64,000 nucleotides of DNA from Motacilla alba alba. Its lineage: Eukaryota; Chordata; Aves; Passeriformes; Motacillidae. The DNA lies in NCBI RefSeq assembly GCF_015832195.1, contig NC_052021.1:23232286-23296285 (forward strand), in the 5' to 3' direction. Shown here one piece after another: positions 22,701-37,700 of this stretch (positions are counted from its first letter, which is position 1; the number at the start of each line of letters is the position of its first letter). The notes under the pieces are model-generated. The model had not been told where the DNA came from. It saw nothing but the letters and a program-made list of their open reading frames with translations, and did not search any database. A program made the translations under genes and the position numbers.

Positions 22701-25700
22701 TCTTGTATGTAGAGGACATTCTATGTTCCCCTATGCAGGCTTTGAATGCAGTATATTTCCTTTCACTGTTGCGTGGGTTTTTGTTTAAATTTGTTTTAAC
22801 TTGTTGGGAAATTTTCTTTTAACTGTTTGTCTTGTTGTGTTTTTCACACTCTGTAATCTGTTATGGCTGTACACTTAAATCCTGACCTCTCCCTGTGCAT
22901 GTTAAATGCCTTCCTCTGGAAAACTGCTGTAAGGGCATTTTTGCTGTTGCTGGCACAGCAGTGTTACTGTCAGCAGACTGCCACTCCGGTGGCTGCTGTA
23001 TAAAGTGCCAGTTTGTGTAACAGAAGCCTAAAACTCTAATTGTTTGACTGTCTTTTCTCCAGTAATTAAATTATTATCTTAGGTTGTAAGTATGAATGAT
23101 TTCTAGCGGGAACTTTGGATTTGATCAAGCAGGCAGCATGAGCTAATCCTATTCTTTCATTAGCCAACCTTACTCCTTAATTCCAGTGGAAGTGAGTAGC
23201 AGTAGCCAGGCCATCATGATTTTGAGGCTGTGAACATGGCCTTTTAACCAGCCAGAAATGGCACAGTGTTTCTGCTGTTGCTGTTTACTGAGACTATCTT
23301 TGCACTGTGTTATAGTTGCAGGATAAATGTCCTTGATGAATGGTGCAGCAAAGGCTCCCATTGGTTCACACAAGCTTTCCTCCTTTTGTTTGTCTTGGTT
23401 AAATTCAGCCACCAGGTTTTTTTCCATTAAAGTGCTTCTCTTGCAGCAGCAGCAATTGGGCAGTTTCTTTAACTTTACCCATTCCTCAAGGCAGTTTCTC
23501 CTGTTTTGTTCTCCTTGTGTTTGTGATTACAGCACTGTTTTTCAGAAAACAGGTCTGGAGTTTGTACAGGATTCTAATGTCACAGAGATCTGCCTGGGAC
23601 ATTTAAGCCACCATTAACAACAATTCCCAATCAATAGTTGCAGGGGCAGAGGAAAAGTAGGGCAAGTGAAAGAAATGAAGTTTGAGGCTTCCTTCCCTCC
23701 CGAGAGATCTTAGTGTGAACATGTAGGCATTCACATGGTGCTTTTGTTCATAGATCAGGTGTGTGTTTCCCTTGTCTCTGTGTGGCTGGAACAGCATCCC
23801 CAGTTCCACAGCACTGTGTCCTTGTGTCGTTTGCCCTGAGATGTTCAGCTGTCTGCAGTCTGTCACCTTTAATTTGGCCTCCTTCTTGAAGCTACAAAGC
23901 TTAATAGTATTTGTCCTATTGACTAGGTTGGTTCTGCCTTGTGTCCAAAAGTCTTAATATGCAATTATGCGTGTGGTAGAGCTGTCAAGACCTACACATC
24001 TCCTAAACACTGAACCTGAAGTTACCAGCTGGTATGTGAGCACTGTAGAGTGGCTGAGAAAAGATTTTCAAAGGAGCTGAGCACTTACCAGCAGTTCTCA
24101 CTCCCAAGAGCAATTGCTGTTTGTTAAAACTGCTCTGGAAATTTGATGGCTGTGGGAATTGCACATCACCAGCCCAGCCCTGGGTGCACACTGTAGGAAT
24201 GTGGTAGATTTTCCTATGCACTCAGGAGGTTCTTTTTCTCTGACAGGGAATTTAATAAAGCTTTATTTAAGAATATATGTCTCTTTTTCACTTGAGGGGC
24301 TTTGGGATTCTGCTGTCCCAGGTAAAGTGTGCTGTAGAATGGTTGGCAGGAGCATGGGGTTGCAGGGCTGTCGTTTAAATCTTCAGTATATTTCCTTTAA
24401 AATCAGTGTGGCACTCTGCTCAATTGCCCTGGCCTCTGGAGACAGGAAAGGGTTTGTATTTTTTTTTTTTTTTTTGTTTCCCAGCTGTCTACAAAGAGTG
24501 CAGAGCTGGATCTGCTTGTGACAGTCAGCAAGATTCCTACAACATGGATGTGCTTCCATAGCCTTGCTGTCCTTCGTACTTCAGAAAGGGAAAGATAGAA
24601 CACTGCCAAAGGTCTTGTTAATTGCCCAGTTTGGGTAACACGTAGCTTACTTCTTGCAGACCTCTCATGGTTATACAATACAGTCTAGAACAATTATAAT
24701 GCAATATTAAATGAAAAGGACTTTTTGATTTTTTTTGAGTGAACTAACACTGAATTGGAGGCCCTGTATTTTTATTTATAATGGAATAGCAAACAGATGT
24801 AGCAAATAATGTGAAAATGTTGACTTTAATTTATATTTTTTAATAAGAACCTGAAAAGTCTGAAGTAGAGCTCTCCCGGTGCCTCCTTGTTGACAGATTT
24901 ATTTTCAGTTAAAGCAGCGCTGTTTCCTGCTCTGCTTACGTATCAGCTGTACTCTGCTTACAGAACCAGTCTGGTTTTAAGAATCTGTAGAATAAGATGG
25001 AAGAAATCTAAGAATTTCAAACAAGGAAACCTTTTTCATTTAAAACCCCTCAGTGTTTCATGGTATATTGGCAACCATGACACCAGCTGTGCTGGGCTGA
25101 CAGCTCTAAAAATCCTAAATCGTGATGTCATGACAGTGTTAGGGAGCCACAGGCTTTCAGTGGGATTTCATGCCAAGCTGCTTGCATGGAAATAAGTCTG
25201 TCCAGTTGAGCATGTTGCACAACTTGAGTGGCAGCAGAAATCCTTCCAGGATGTTTTTGCAAGTTATACTCCATTTTTAGCTTTTTCTATCTTCTTTCTA
25301 ATCAAAACAAATGTGTGACTTCTTGAATCTATTCAGCAGGGTTGAAGTAAGGCCTTTTTTTCCAGACTGTTCTTGTATTCTGAAGAGATTCTGCACTGCA
25401 GTGGTGAGTGTGTGCAGCCTGCTGGTAGGAAGCATGTGGCCAGTGCAGTTATGGGAGAGGAGATGCTGAGTCCTGCACTCTTTCCAGCCCTTGCTGGCAG
25501 TAACTGCCCACGGCAATGCCAGCAGCAAGGACCGTGTCCCTGTGTGTCTGCACAAAGCCAGTGCCTCAGCTGGCAGTTGCAGGTCCGTGCTCTGATGCCA
25601 GACCATCAGCGAGGTCAAGGGACAGGTGCCTGATCATTCCTGCAGTTTACAAACGTTATGGTGACTTCTTCCTTGGTGGAGAACAGGTGCACAAGGAGGG

Positions 25701-28700
25701 CAGCATCAGCAGGTGTAGCTGGACTCGGATTCCATCAGTGGCAATGCCAGCTTCAGCTGAGTGCTGCCTTTGCAGCAGCCCTGGGGAGTCTCTGACCCAG
25801 GAGGCAATGGGCAGGACCTGATGCATAGGAAATTCCACCTGCAGATGAGGAAGAACCTAATTATTGTGTGGGTGACCATGCACTGGAACAGATTGTCCAG
25901 AGAGGCTGTGGAGGTACTAAAGAACTGTCTGGACATGATCCTGTGCCATGTGCTCTGGGATTACCCTGCATGAGCAGGAAGGTTGGACCAGATGACAGTG
26001 GTGCCACAGTGTTTGCCAGTCCCAGATTGTGCTGGCACAGGTTTGCAGGGCTGTCCAGGGACTAAGAAGGAAAATGTGGTTTTCCCAGACTGGCTTCTGA
26101 CTTCAGTTTGCTCTAAGGCCAAAGTTTGAATCTCCACTTAACTGTTCTGTAGTTTGAGTGCTCATTCTTTTTCTTAACACTTTAAAGAAGTGCGTGGAAA
26201 GTGAAAACCATGATGCGATAGAATTCCTGAACACCTTGAATAATCTTATTTGTATTAAAATTACAGGGTTGTAATTCAAAGCTGAAATAGAAAGTAAGGC
26301 TTAAATTATGGATAGATTGAGATAAGATTTTTATTTGTGGTCTTTCCACATCCCGCAAAGTGACATGCCAACTGTGTTTTGATGTTTACTACATCAGCTT
26401 CATACTGACAAGGGTGGTGGGGTTTGGGGTTTCTTGGTTTTGTTTTCTTTCCTGGCCCCTAGCCAGGAGCTGAAGTGCAGCGTTCCATTTGCATAAAACC
26501 GGAGAGATTACAGCTGCCTTCATCTCTATTACAGATGCAGGGTACCACCCGCTGAGACAACAGGTTCCAACTTGCTGTGGTCCTTTTGATTTGTGCTGCT
26601 TTCCATTTGGATCAGGAGGGAGCGGTGCATGCCGGGATAACGTGTTGTCTCTGTGGGTGGTGCCTCCCTATTAAAGGTGAGGGTAAGCATGAGCCTTTCA
26701 AGATCTTCAGTCCAGCTTGTGTTCTGCTTGCTTGTATAGATCCTCTGAATGACCTTAACTTGTAAAAGGGCAAGGATGCTTGTTAGAGTTGGGAGGAAGA
26801 AAAAGGAGCGCAAAAGTGGATCAGGTAACCAATACAAGGCTTGCAGAGGGGTGGATGTTTTCTGGAAGGCTTTTTCTGAGTATAAAAGGAGTTTGAAAAG
26901 AGTATTTAGAAAATAGCCTGGAAGTTGGAACGAGTGCTCTCTTTCTTTTGAGTGCATGCTGGCTTCTCCTTTGAACCTGCATGAATGTGGGATGGAGTGG
27001 TGCTGACAGCTATCACTTTAGTGGCCTCTTAGTTCTGTAGCCTTTCATAAATTTAAAAGCTCACTGCCCTCAGCTTGCCAGCATTTTGCCTTAAATTTTG
27101 CTATTTAATAAGTCCCTAAGTGCTTTATAAACCACATGCCTAAAGCACTGCTGAAATATTACACCAAACTCCAAGGTAACTGAATGCTTTTATAATGGTG
27201 GAGAGTGACTCTGCCCCTCTTTGTTTTCATGATAAAACAGAGGGCCTTTTGGAAGACAGTAAATTAGAGAGAGGTGGTAGATCCATATTTTAGATAAGAC
27301 TTGTAAAGTTCAGCATGTCTACCTTGAGAGGTTGCTGGAGGTGAAGCATCTGCCCTAGCTAAAGAGAATTACATGGAAGAGGATATCAGTGAGCATCAGT
27401 TTAGGAAAGCAGTACAAGAGGTAGGACTTGGAGGAGAGAGGGTCCAAGGTGGGCACCATACTCTGGACTTCTTTTTCTTCCCAGATCTTGTTTGCCTATC
27501 AAAGACTGACCCCAAATGTAATGCTTCTCTGTTCATTTGGTCTTCTGTTTGAGGCAGAGGGGAGAGAGGAAAGTTCATGGCAGAGTGCAAAGGGAGAGGC
27601 CGTAGAATTAAGGAATTCTGTAACAAAAAAAAAAATTCTTTCAGTGATAGTTTATTTGAGAATCTGTCAGAGTAGGAAATAGTAATTTAGCTGCACAGCA
27701 CAATAAAGTCTGTCTTTTAATGAATTTTGTTTGTGATTAGATTTTTCTTCATACCTATAAAGATATGAGTTAGAATGAGCTTTTCTTAAAATTAGGGTAC
27801 TTTTAACAAGTCTCACCTGTGTGAGACTTAGAAATACACCTAGAAATACAGGTGTGCTTCTACTGAAACTTGCTTACTGGGAGCACCTGTAGAGCCTTCT
27901 TTTCTACCTGGATATTTGTTTTTGGTTTTTGCATACTTTGCAGAATTGTGACGTTTTTGGGACAACTCTTCCTCTGAAGGATTGAATTTGACCAATGAGT
28001 TCAGACATTTTAAAGAAGCATATGCACAAGTGTGATCACATAGGGTTCAATTCTCTATTTCCTAGACAAAAAAAAAAAAACCCACAAAAACCCCAGTTAA
28101 ACCAAGCATCAATGCTTATTTATGTCCCAGTGAGGGTGTCCCTCCAGTGACTGCCGTGCACCAGAACCCTCTAAGGCTTGTGTTTCACTGCTGGAGGCAG
28201 ACCTCCCCTGAAGCTATGGTCACCGCAGGGAAATCTGATTTTCCTCCTCCAAGGCAGAGTGCACTTGGCTTCCAAATGCCACTTGCTGGAGGTAGTTAGT
28301 ACCCCTGATGAAATGGAAGATGTGGGCCACCTACGGAGAGCAGCCCGCTCTGTGCTGCGGTGTTTACGTGCAGGGGCTGTGGGACGAGACCACTCTTGAA
28401 CTGTGCTAGATTTGGAATGGGTTTTTTTAAGCATTGAAGGAAATTCATTTAAGGTTTACAGCACAGTAGTTGAATTTACAAGAAAGACTGTTTTCAATTA
28501 AAAAAAAGAAAGGGAAAAAGATTGGAAGAAGGTTTAGTGCTGAGCATAGGAGGCAAACACCACCTTCTGTTCGGTTGTGTGTCTGTGCTCCAGTGCTGCA
28601 TCCTGTTAGGATGAGCCTCTTGCTGCCATGCAGGGGAAGGGGCATAGTACTCAAAGTGGATGATTTTATGGGGGTTTTTTTGCCAACAGAACTTCCACAT

Positions 28701-31700
28701 TTATGATCTTGGCACATTGGAGGAGAGTTGATCTGAGGCATGGCTTCCTTACTCTGATCTCCAAGTTGGGTTAGTGCTGAATGATGTGGGAGAGTTTGCA
28801 GGCTCTGCTCTCCCAGTGAGTTCAGCCTGCCGGGAAGAGAAGTGATTGAGGATCAAAACTGGGTCTTCTAGTGAAAGATTGCTTTATGTGATAAAGATCT
28901 GTTTATGCTGTTTTTAAAAATCAAGAATTAAAAAACAGTCAGCTTTTTTTTTTCAGTGAGACATGAAGGTAAAAGTATTTTTGAGCAGTGCAGCCATTCC
29001 AGCTGTGAGATCATTGACATTTTTTAATCCATTTTCTGCCTGGAATAGAGATACTAACAAAATAAAGGTTTGAAGAAATAGATCCGAATGCTGTTATTCT
29101 TACCTAATCCCCTTTGTTTTTTCCTCAATGCATTTTTAGTGTTGGGAACATGCCTTCTTGACTAGTACTAGAATAGTGCATGTTTCTTGATGAGTCAGCG
29201 GCTACAATTGGTAACAACAAATTACCACTGATAATAAAGTTACCAATTTTATATGGAATTTGAGCTATTGGTGTTTCTCTCTTCTATGCTCAGTGGTGAT
29301 GACCTAACTCAGCTGCCTCTCTACTGTCATCTCAATTTTGAATCAAGGCCCAATAGGCAGTGACACCAGGCTAACAAAAGAGGGCTGCAAATCTTGGTGG
29401 TCTCCCATTCAGATGGTATTGCCTTCCTTGGACAAAGGGGTGAGTAGGGCTCCTGAGTGCCACTCTGCCTCTAGGGATGGTAAACAAGGAACGGATCACT
29501 GGTGGGAGGCATTTTTTCATCACTTGACAAAGCTGGGTAGATGGGATACCACCTGACAAAGGGCTGAGGTTTAAAGGAAGATTTTGCAAGGGCTCTTAAG
29601 AACAAAAAGAAAAAAAAATAGGCCAGAAAACTGTTTTTTTTCAGGATGTAAACAGGGTGGGCGGAGGTGAAGGGGGACTTGGCCATTCTTGGGGAGCTCT
29701 GATTTAAGCTCAGAGGATACAGACAAGGGAAGGAGGGAAGAGTGCACAGATGGCTCATTGTTTTGTCTAGCTCAGCATTCTTGTACTGCCAAAGTGAAGG
29801 GCAATTGTTTTAAAATCCTTTTTGCAAAAAGTGCTCTTTGCTTTCCAGCTATCCCTGGTCCCTGAGATGCAAACTGTAAACCAGAGGGACTGGTCTTAAA
29901 TGCCCATTTGTTTTGGAGGGTTAGTCCAAGGGGCCCTGGGCAGTTGCTGGGTGGCAAGGCATTGCTTCTATAAAGGAATGGGGGGAAAAGAGTACTCCTG
30001 GGAAAAATGCACTGCAGCATTTGGGGAGGAAGCGAGAACAAAAGGATGCACACGGAGGGCCTGATGCAGACCAGTGTCTGGCTTGGGGGCCTTTGCCAAA
30101 ACTATGAAGTGTAGCATGAAACTGGCACATACCTTACCTGCGATGAAATCTGATGTACAGTATAGTTTTCTTACAGTATTTCACTTTTTTTTTGTATCAA
30201 ATACTTTATTGGTATAAAGAAATACTGCCATTTCTATACTGTTATTCTTTCTACTGCTCTAGTTGCACTGGCACTTCTCCTTCCCCTCCTCCCCTGTAAA
30301 TTGTTGTGGCCTTTCTGGAGCAGGGGCCTTTTTTGGCATAGTCGACAAAAATAAACCATAAAGGCAGCTGTTGTTATGAATAAGGCTCAACAGGGGAATT
30401 TTACCAGTAGAACTACAGCTATATAATTATACTGGTAGACTAGTTACAGTAAATTTCCTCATGAAGACAAGCCTTAAGTTGACATTTCCTAGCTAAGTTG
30501 AATCCATATGTATAACCTTCTTACGTAAAAATAATATGTCTCTGGGCCTTGAATTCCTTTTTTACCCAGAAGAGTAACATTGAGCAGAAAAGCAAAGTAT
30601 TTAGTGTTCAGAGATAGATGAGGGATTTTCTCCAACAGAATGGTTGTGATGAGCTGTATGCTGACCTCTGTGTTTTTTACTGGGCAGGTTATTCCTCCAA
30701 AAGTGGTCAGGAACACAGGAGAGTGTTCCTGCTTGCTGCACTCAAATGTAAGCAGTACTGAAATATGCTGTAAGAGTTGACATCTCTCTTCCAACTTTGC
30801 TCCTGTTTGAAAGACAAGCTGAGCCATTTTGCAGTTCCCATAACTGAAATGGTTTGACTGAGAAGCAAAACTATTTTGCCACTACTAAAATTTTTAGGGG
30901 TTAGCCTGGAGCCACTGAAAGGATGAGGGAATGACACTTTCTTTCCTCCTTTGTTTGATTTTAAAGAGGCAAAGATTTATTTTATCCTTTTGGACATTGT
31001 CTTACAACAAATAGAGTTCATGTAACATTCACAAGCCCTAGAAGTTTCAAGTGCTTCAAAGAAAAGACAGTCTTGCAGGAGAACTTTAACACTTCAAGGC
31101 AAATTTAAAGAAAATATCTGTAGTAGACTTTTCGTTGCAGATGTTTCATGTTCCCCTTTTGGGAGTCTTTTACCAGCAGTCCAGTGCTTTCTTTTCCCTG
31201 GAATTACAGCTCAAGCTCCAAGGATCTTTTGCTGCCTGCTTAGTTGATTAAGATCTCTCATGGTGCTCATCAGTATATTTTAAGTGCACCCGTTGCAATG
31301 TGTAGCAGCTCACCAGGGAAGGCAGAATTGTCTGGGTTTCTATAGCTGATGAAGTGAAAGATCAGGGATTGAATTCAAGATCCATCAGGATCAGAGAGAC
31401 ATAGGTGGGTTTAGATTGGAAGGGACTGTAAAGATCTTCTTGCTCCAATCCCTGCTAGACCAGCTTCCTCAAAGCCCTGTCTGGCCTGGCCTGAAACACT
31501 TCCAGGAATAGGGCATCCACAGCTCCACTGGACAACTCTGTGCCAGTGCCTCACCACACTCACAGTAAAGAATTTCTTCCTAATATCTAATTTAAACCTA
31601 CTCTCTGTCAGTTTAAAGGCATTCCCCCTTGTCCTTTCACTTCGTGCCATTGTCAAAAGTCTTTCTCCAGCTCTCCAGCCCTTTGGGTACTGGAAATTGC

Positions 31701-34700
31701 TCTAAGGTCTCCCTGGAGCCTTGTCATTTCCAGGCTGAACAGGCCCAACTCTCTCAGCCTGTCCCCAGTCCTCTGAGCATCTTCATGGCCATCCTCAGGA
31801 CTCGCTGCAACAGATCCATGTTATTTTTAGGATGAGAGTCCCAGAGCTGGATGCAGAAGTCCAGGTGGGATCTCATAAGAGCAGAGTAGAAGAGCAGAAC
31901 CACTTCCCTCAGCCTGCTGCCACACCTCTGGTTGACTTCCTGGGCTGCAGGTGCACCTTACTGGTTCACATCGAGCATTTTGCCAGCCAGCAATGCGGGG
32001 GTGCCTACAGCCTGCTTGCAGGCTTTTGGAGTTCAGGCTTCTAAAAGCTCCTGAATATCTTTTATGCCCCAAGTAAATTTATTGCTCAGCTGAGAACTTA
32101 ATTGTATGAGAGTCCTAAAAGTGTGCTCAAGGCTATGCTAAAGCTGCTTCTTGCATGATTTTTCCTGTGGTATGTTCTTTAGCCAGCAGGAAAGTAATGA
32201 GAGACACCAGTGTTTATATTCTATGTAAAGTATTGGAGTCCTGATCCTCGCCTGAGACCTTTAAGCAATGCTGAAAAATACTAACTGTAGCTGTCAGTGG
32301 CTTTGAAGGTTTTTTCCATATTCTTTCCACCCTCCTGTACTGCTTTTGAAAGGCGCTTTTGTTATGCGAATAGGTTCCTCCCAGCAGCTGCAGAACTTTC
32401 CACAGTAGGAGCTAGGAAGCAGCCAGCAGACACTGCAAGGAAAGCTGGTGCCCTTTTCCCGGCTGCTCACCAAACACAGCACTACTGCCCTTCCCAGCCA
32501 CGCTGGCTCACACTAGCCCTGTGCTAATGTTCTCTTGCCTGGTGAGGTTGCAGCTGAGCCTTTGAGTGAAGTTGTGCAGATGTATTACCATTCTCTGTCT
32601 CTCAGAGCTAAGGATTCAGATCCGATAGGAAGTGGGATCCATGTGCAGATGGAAGTTTGTCTTCTCTAATGCACTGTGTCGTGCAGTGACTGTGTGCTTT
32701 GTTGGCAGAATTACCTCCAGCTCAGGCCAAATGAGAGCCTTGTGGAAGTGAAGGATGAGTAGTTCTGAAGTGCAGCATAAATAGTCAGCTTAAGTAAAAT
32801 GTTACAGATCTTGATAAGTTTTCTTTTACATTAGTGCCTTCACTCTTGTTCTGTGAATGCAATAGTAAATCCTTATTGTACTCCTAGCTTTTCTTTCCAG
32901 ATCCTTTCAGTGGGCATTAAGATGATGCAAGTCTGCTGCAACTTCCCAGGCTTTTGCAGTGAAACTGTTTGCACTTTCTTTGTCAAGAAGCACAGCCTCA
33001 CTAGTGGTGCTGGTTGTGGTGATTCAGAACCTGCTCTTGACACCTCACCTGGGCCGAGACTGATTCTGCTGGCCATGAAGTGGAAAGCCAGAGTAGCTCT
33101 GTGGAGAAATGTGTGAGCCCTTGAGCTGAAACACATGTCAGTAGTCTGGTTACTTGATTACACAAAGATTTATTTATTTTTAATAAGTTGCTTTGGAAAT
33201 CATGAAGAGAAACTGGTTTGGTCTTGTCAGTTTAGTTATAACTGCAATGTGAGAGTAAGCCATCACCTACTGGTATAGCTACCAGGCACCATAAAACAGA
33301 GAAAATAAAATGCAAACTGCCCTCATATGAACATCTTTTGCTGGAGCAGGGAGTGACATATCCCATGCAAACTCCTGTTTCGTATTTGGTTGTTTTAGTC
33401 ATTTCCCGTGTTCTGTGTTTGTCCATGCTGTGCAGAATGTGGAGTTAATTTCCCAGCTTTTGTGACCTTGATAGATGGAGCATAATAGCATTTCCTATAT
33501 GATGAGTGTGTCACATTACTCTTTGAAGCAGGGAACTATCATTATTTACATCTGATAATCAAATCCCTAAGTAACTTGTTGAGGAGGATGAGAAGTTTGT
33601 AGCAGACAGGAGGTTCAAACTTAGGTTACCTGGATGCTGTTTGTCAGAGTATTCTGAAGTTTCCTGTTAATAATGAGGCAGATTGATCCCTTTGGCACTG
33701 ATAGGGTCTTTGCAGCCTTTTGCCCTTAATCTGTAAGCACTTATCCCTACAGGTGTGACTGTATGTTGGCACTCTCCAGAACGAGACAGTGATGCTTCCA
33801 AGCCTCTAGAGCTCAAGGGGATTAACCTCCAGCAGCTAAGCATGATCCTCTCCTTCTTCCATATGCTACTGCTTTTATGGCATGGACAGCAAAGCCTCCA
33901 AGAAACAACCCCTAGATTGCCTTAATTTGCAGCCCAGCACATTTAGGTGACCAGAAAACTAATGGTGGTTTACTTTAACACACTAGGCTGGAGATAGCAC
34001 AGTTCAGGAGCTGTTCTGTAGGTGGTTGGGCAGGAGCTGAGTATAGGAACCACTTCTGTCAAAATGAGTTTAACTCAAATGTTTGTGAATTATTAGCTAT
34101 GGGTCCTGCAAGTGCAGTTCTGGGTACAGAGTATCAGTAGCAGAAGTTCATACCTGTGTCCTTGGCCATGATGATTTGTAGGATCACTTGGATTGGAAGG
34201 GACCTCCAAAGTTTCCAGCTGATGCTTTCTCAGAGGGCTTAGTTCCCTGGATCGCATCCCTAGATCCGATTCCAGAGTTTGATCACTATCTAATGACACT
34301 ATATAAAACAGTTGTGCCTGCAGAATTGCGAATAAGGTTGACTTGACTCTGTAGGTTTAGAGGAAAAAACAATTTATCTGTTATATCAACATTTGTTATT
34401 TACAGAGACAATTTTGTAAAAACAAAATCTAAACTGTGAGTCTCCAGGTTTCAGGGACAAGATTGTAACTGGCTGAGTTTTAAAGAAGCTGAATAGTAAA
34501 ATCTGTGAAATCAGTGTTGTGTATGTGTGAGTGAAACTGTACCTTGTCTCCTCTTCCCCCTCTGCCCTGTCACAACTCTTCCCTCATTGAATGGTAGCTC
34601 AGTGAAACACAATTCTGTTTTCATACTGACCAGCACAAATCAATTCACAAATTTTTACTCAGCTCTATCTCAGTATAAGCTTTCTAAGTGGATCCTACAT

Positions 34701-37700
34701 GAGTATTTCAGAAAGCTGAGAAACTCCTCCAAATAACTGCAGAGTGAGTGCTCTGCATCTGTTTGGATTTAGATGTTGGAATAAATCTCTAAAAACAATT
34801 TAACTTTCTAGAAGAGTTTTCCATTTGGTTGATGGCTTACACATTTGATATGATGTACTGCAAGAGCAAGCTCTAAGCAGCAGCTGCCACAGACTGATAT
34901 CTCTGAGCACTGTGTCACTCGCTTTCCAACCAATTTTACATGAACAAAAATCTTTGAGCATGTGTTCGTTTTATGTTTATATTTGCCCTGCTTATGCTTT
35001 AAGTTGTTTTTTTAAAATCAAGCTACAAAGGAGTCCAGTAAGATTGTGTGTGTAAGTTTGGGGCGGCAGGAGCTCATGGAATTTCCTGCTAAGCACTCTG
35101 AAGAGATAACCATCTGACATCCAGATAACCACCGATTGCTTCTCTCAAACGTTTGTATGTGAATTAATACTTTTTTAACTGTTAGGAGACAGTCCAGGAG
35201 AATATGTGAGTAAGCAGGTTGGTTTTGACTGAAATTACTCTTCTGGGTACTTTTTAAGCATTTTATGTAAAGGGGTTGCTGTGCCTATTTTCTTATGGAG
35301 TTGCTTCACAGGAACGTCCCAGCATGCTGTTGGGGTTCTCAGATGAGAGTTTTATACTGTTTGACAGCTGCATTAAAAACAGCCACTTCCTGTTAGGCAA
35401 GATGCTGGAAGCACTAGGTAGAGTCCTTTTTTTTTTTTCCCTCTTTTTTTTCTTTTTCCCTTAAGCTCTGGAATCTGAGGGTCATTTGCTTACGGTGGGT
35501 AGAAATTACACAATGCACCTAGAGCTTGAATTCAGAAGACTGACTTGCCTTGTTTAAGGCACATCAGCTCTTGTCTGATGTCCTTCCTAGGAGATAGAGA
35601 CACTGAAGTGTTTAGCTCAGTGGCTGCTGAAGTCTTCTCCTTTGATTTTGGACAGGAGACCACCCTTTGTGTTGCTTGTTAGCGGGCAGTAAAAGGGAAA
35701 TGATTCCAGGTGATTCAAGTGATTCTCAGGGAGGACCTGTGAGGTCAGTCACTGGGTACTTTTTGGGACGGGTATTAGCTCTGCAGCCTTAAAACTGTTG
35801 AAGGTTGGACGCCCAAGTGCTTTGGTCTCATCAGGCAGAGTGGTGGATACTGCCTGTCACCTTGGTTTGACCATCTCCTCAAACTTCAAAAAGATCCTGA
35901 GATGCTGATCTGGAGTACTGAAAGCTATGGATTGGCAATTCTTCTGTTTGAGGATTTTTTGGTGGGTGGGGATTATGGGTACAATTAAAATTGGTACGGA
36001 TACAAATAACAGCAGCTCTTTCTGATGTCAGATGCAGAGATGTAGTGATGCTGTATTTCTGCAGCCATCAAAATAGTATCAGAGTAGTTCACAGCAGCAG
36101 AACAGGTAACTGTCTTTGTAGAAGATGTGGAAAGATGCAATTAAGAAGTTTAATTAAAAGACGTCTTAAGTGGTTTCACAAAAGTAGTGTTGAAGCAGCT
36201 GAAAACTGAGTCTGAGACAAGTTATTCCAGAGTGCTGTGACCTTGCTTCCCAGAAGAGAGTCGGTTATCTCTCTGAAGCTGTTGGGAGTGCAGCTGTGAC
36301 TTCTGAAAGTGCAGTCCTAACTATACCCAAACAGCCTGAAAGGGCTTTCTTGTTGTTCTCAGGCTGAAATAATCATAGTGATTTCCCTATGTAAACTCCC
36401 GTTTCCAGGGATTGGTTCACCTAATATATTTATATGCACATACTCTTAAACTCTCAAAAAAATAAACACCTAGTACACTCTGCTCCTTGTACAGAGCTGT
36501 GTAGCTTTCAAAAGCAGAATTGCAGGAATACTGCCATTTGCACTGCAGTGAAGCAAACCTTTCCTTCTTCTTTGCAAAAGTGAGAATGAAAATGCTTTGG
36601 CATATAGCTTTGATTTAAACTGAAAAGCCTCTGGTTTTCAGAGCTGCTTTTAAGGCAAAGGGCTACTTTGGCTTTTGATCCTCTTAAGCTGGGTTATTTG
36701 ATGTGAAAAACATCCTGGGTACTCTGCTGCAGAGGGGAGCAGCTTTTCAGTTCTCTGTGTGTGGCTTCAGAAGAGGGCCTGGCAGAGCGTGGGGTGGTGG
36801 GGGGCTCAGGGGGGCCTGGTTGCACAGCTCTGTAAATAAAGGGGCCTCTTATTTCTTTGGATTCTTTTGCTGGAACTAAATATCATGATCGGTGGAACTC
36901 TTACCTCATTAAAGGAACAAGCCAGGCTCCTCCAGCGTATGCGCAGTGCTGCAGTGTGGTTTGTTCTGAGCTGATTTGCTGAACAGATAACGGGAGTTTT
37001 AACCTAAGAATGGCATGTAGTGTATGACCTTGGCTTTTGAAAGGTTTATTTTTGTTCTTTTGACAAAATAAGGTTTTAATATTAAATATGGGGTTGGATT
37101 TAACTTGGCAGATACCAGAGCCTTCTATTACTGCTGTAGTCATAATATTAAACTATCTGATGTGTGCCAGTGAGCATGCAGCAAGCCAAGAATTTCTCCA
37201 TCAGTGTTTATTTTTCTGAAAACTTACCCAGTTGCTTTGCAGTTGGGTTGGCTAAAAAGGTAATGTGTCCTTGTGTTGGAGGGAGCAAAGCAGTGGTGGG
37301 CACAATACAGTCCATGCAGACTCTTTATACTTAGCATCTTTGGTTTTGGGGCAAAACAGGGGTTCCCCCCCCCCCCCCCCCCCCCCACCTTCATGTTTTA
37401 GAAGTGTTTAGAAGAAACTTTGACTCAAAACTCCAGGGTTCACCAGAACCAAGGCATAAAAAAAACTATGTGAAATATTCAGATCTGTTAGTACAGAAAT
37501 TTAATGCTGTACTGCAGCTTTCAGCTTGTGTAGCCAGGGCCATGCATGGATACTAAATACTAATTCTGAGGCTTTCTCCCTGCACGTGTTCCATGTCAGA
37601 TCATCATCTTACTGTAAAGCTGAGGTGCTTTTGCACTGCTGTGCTGCAAGAATTTGACTGAAGAAATGACCAGTAAAGCACTTCAGTGCTGAGAGGCTGA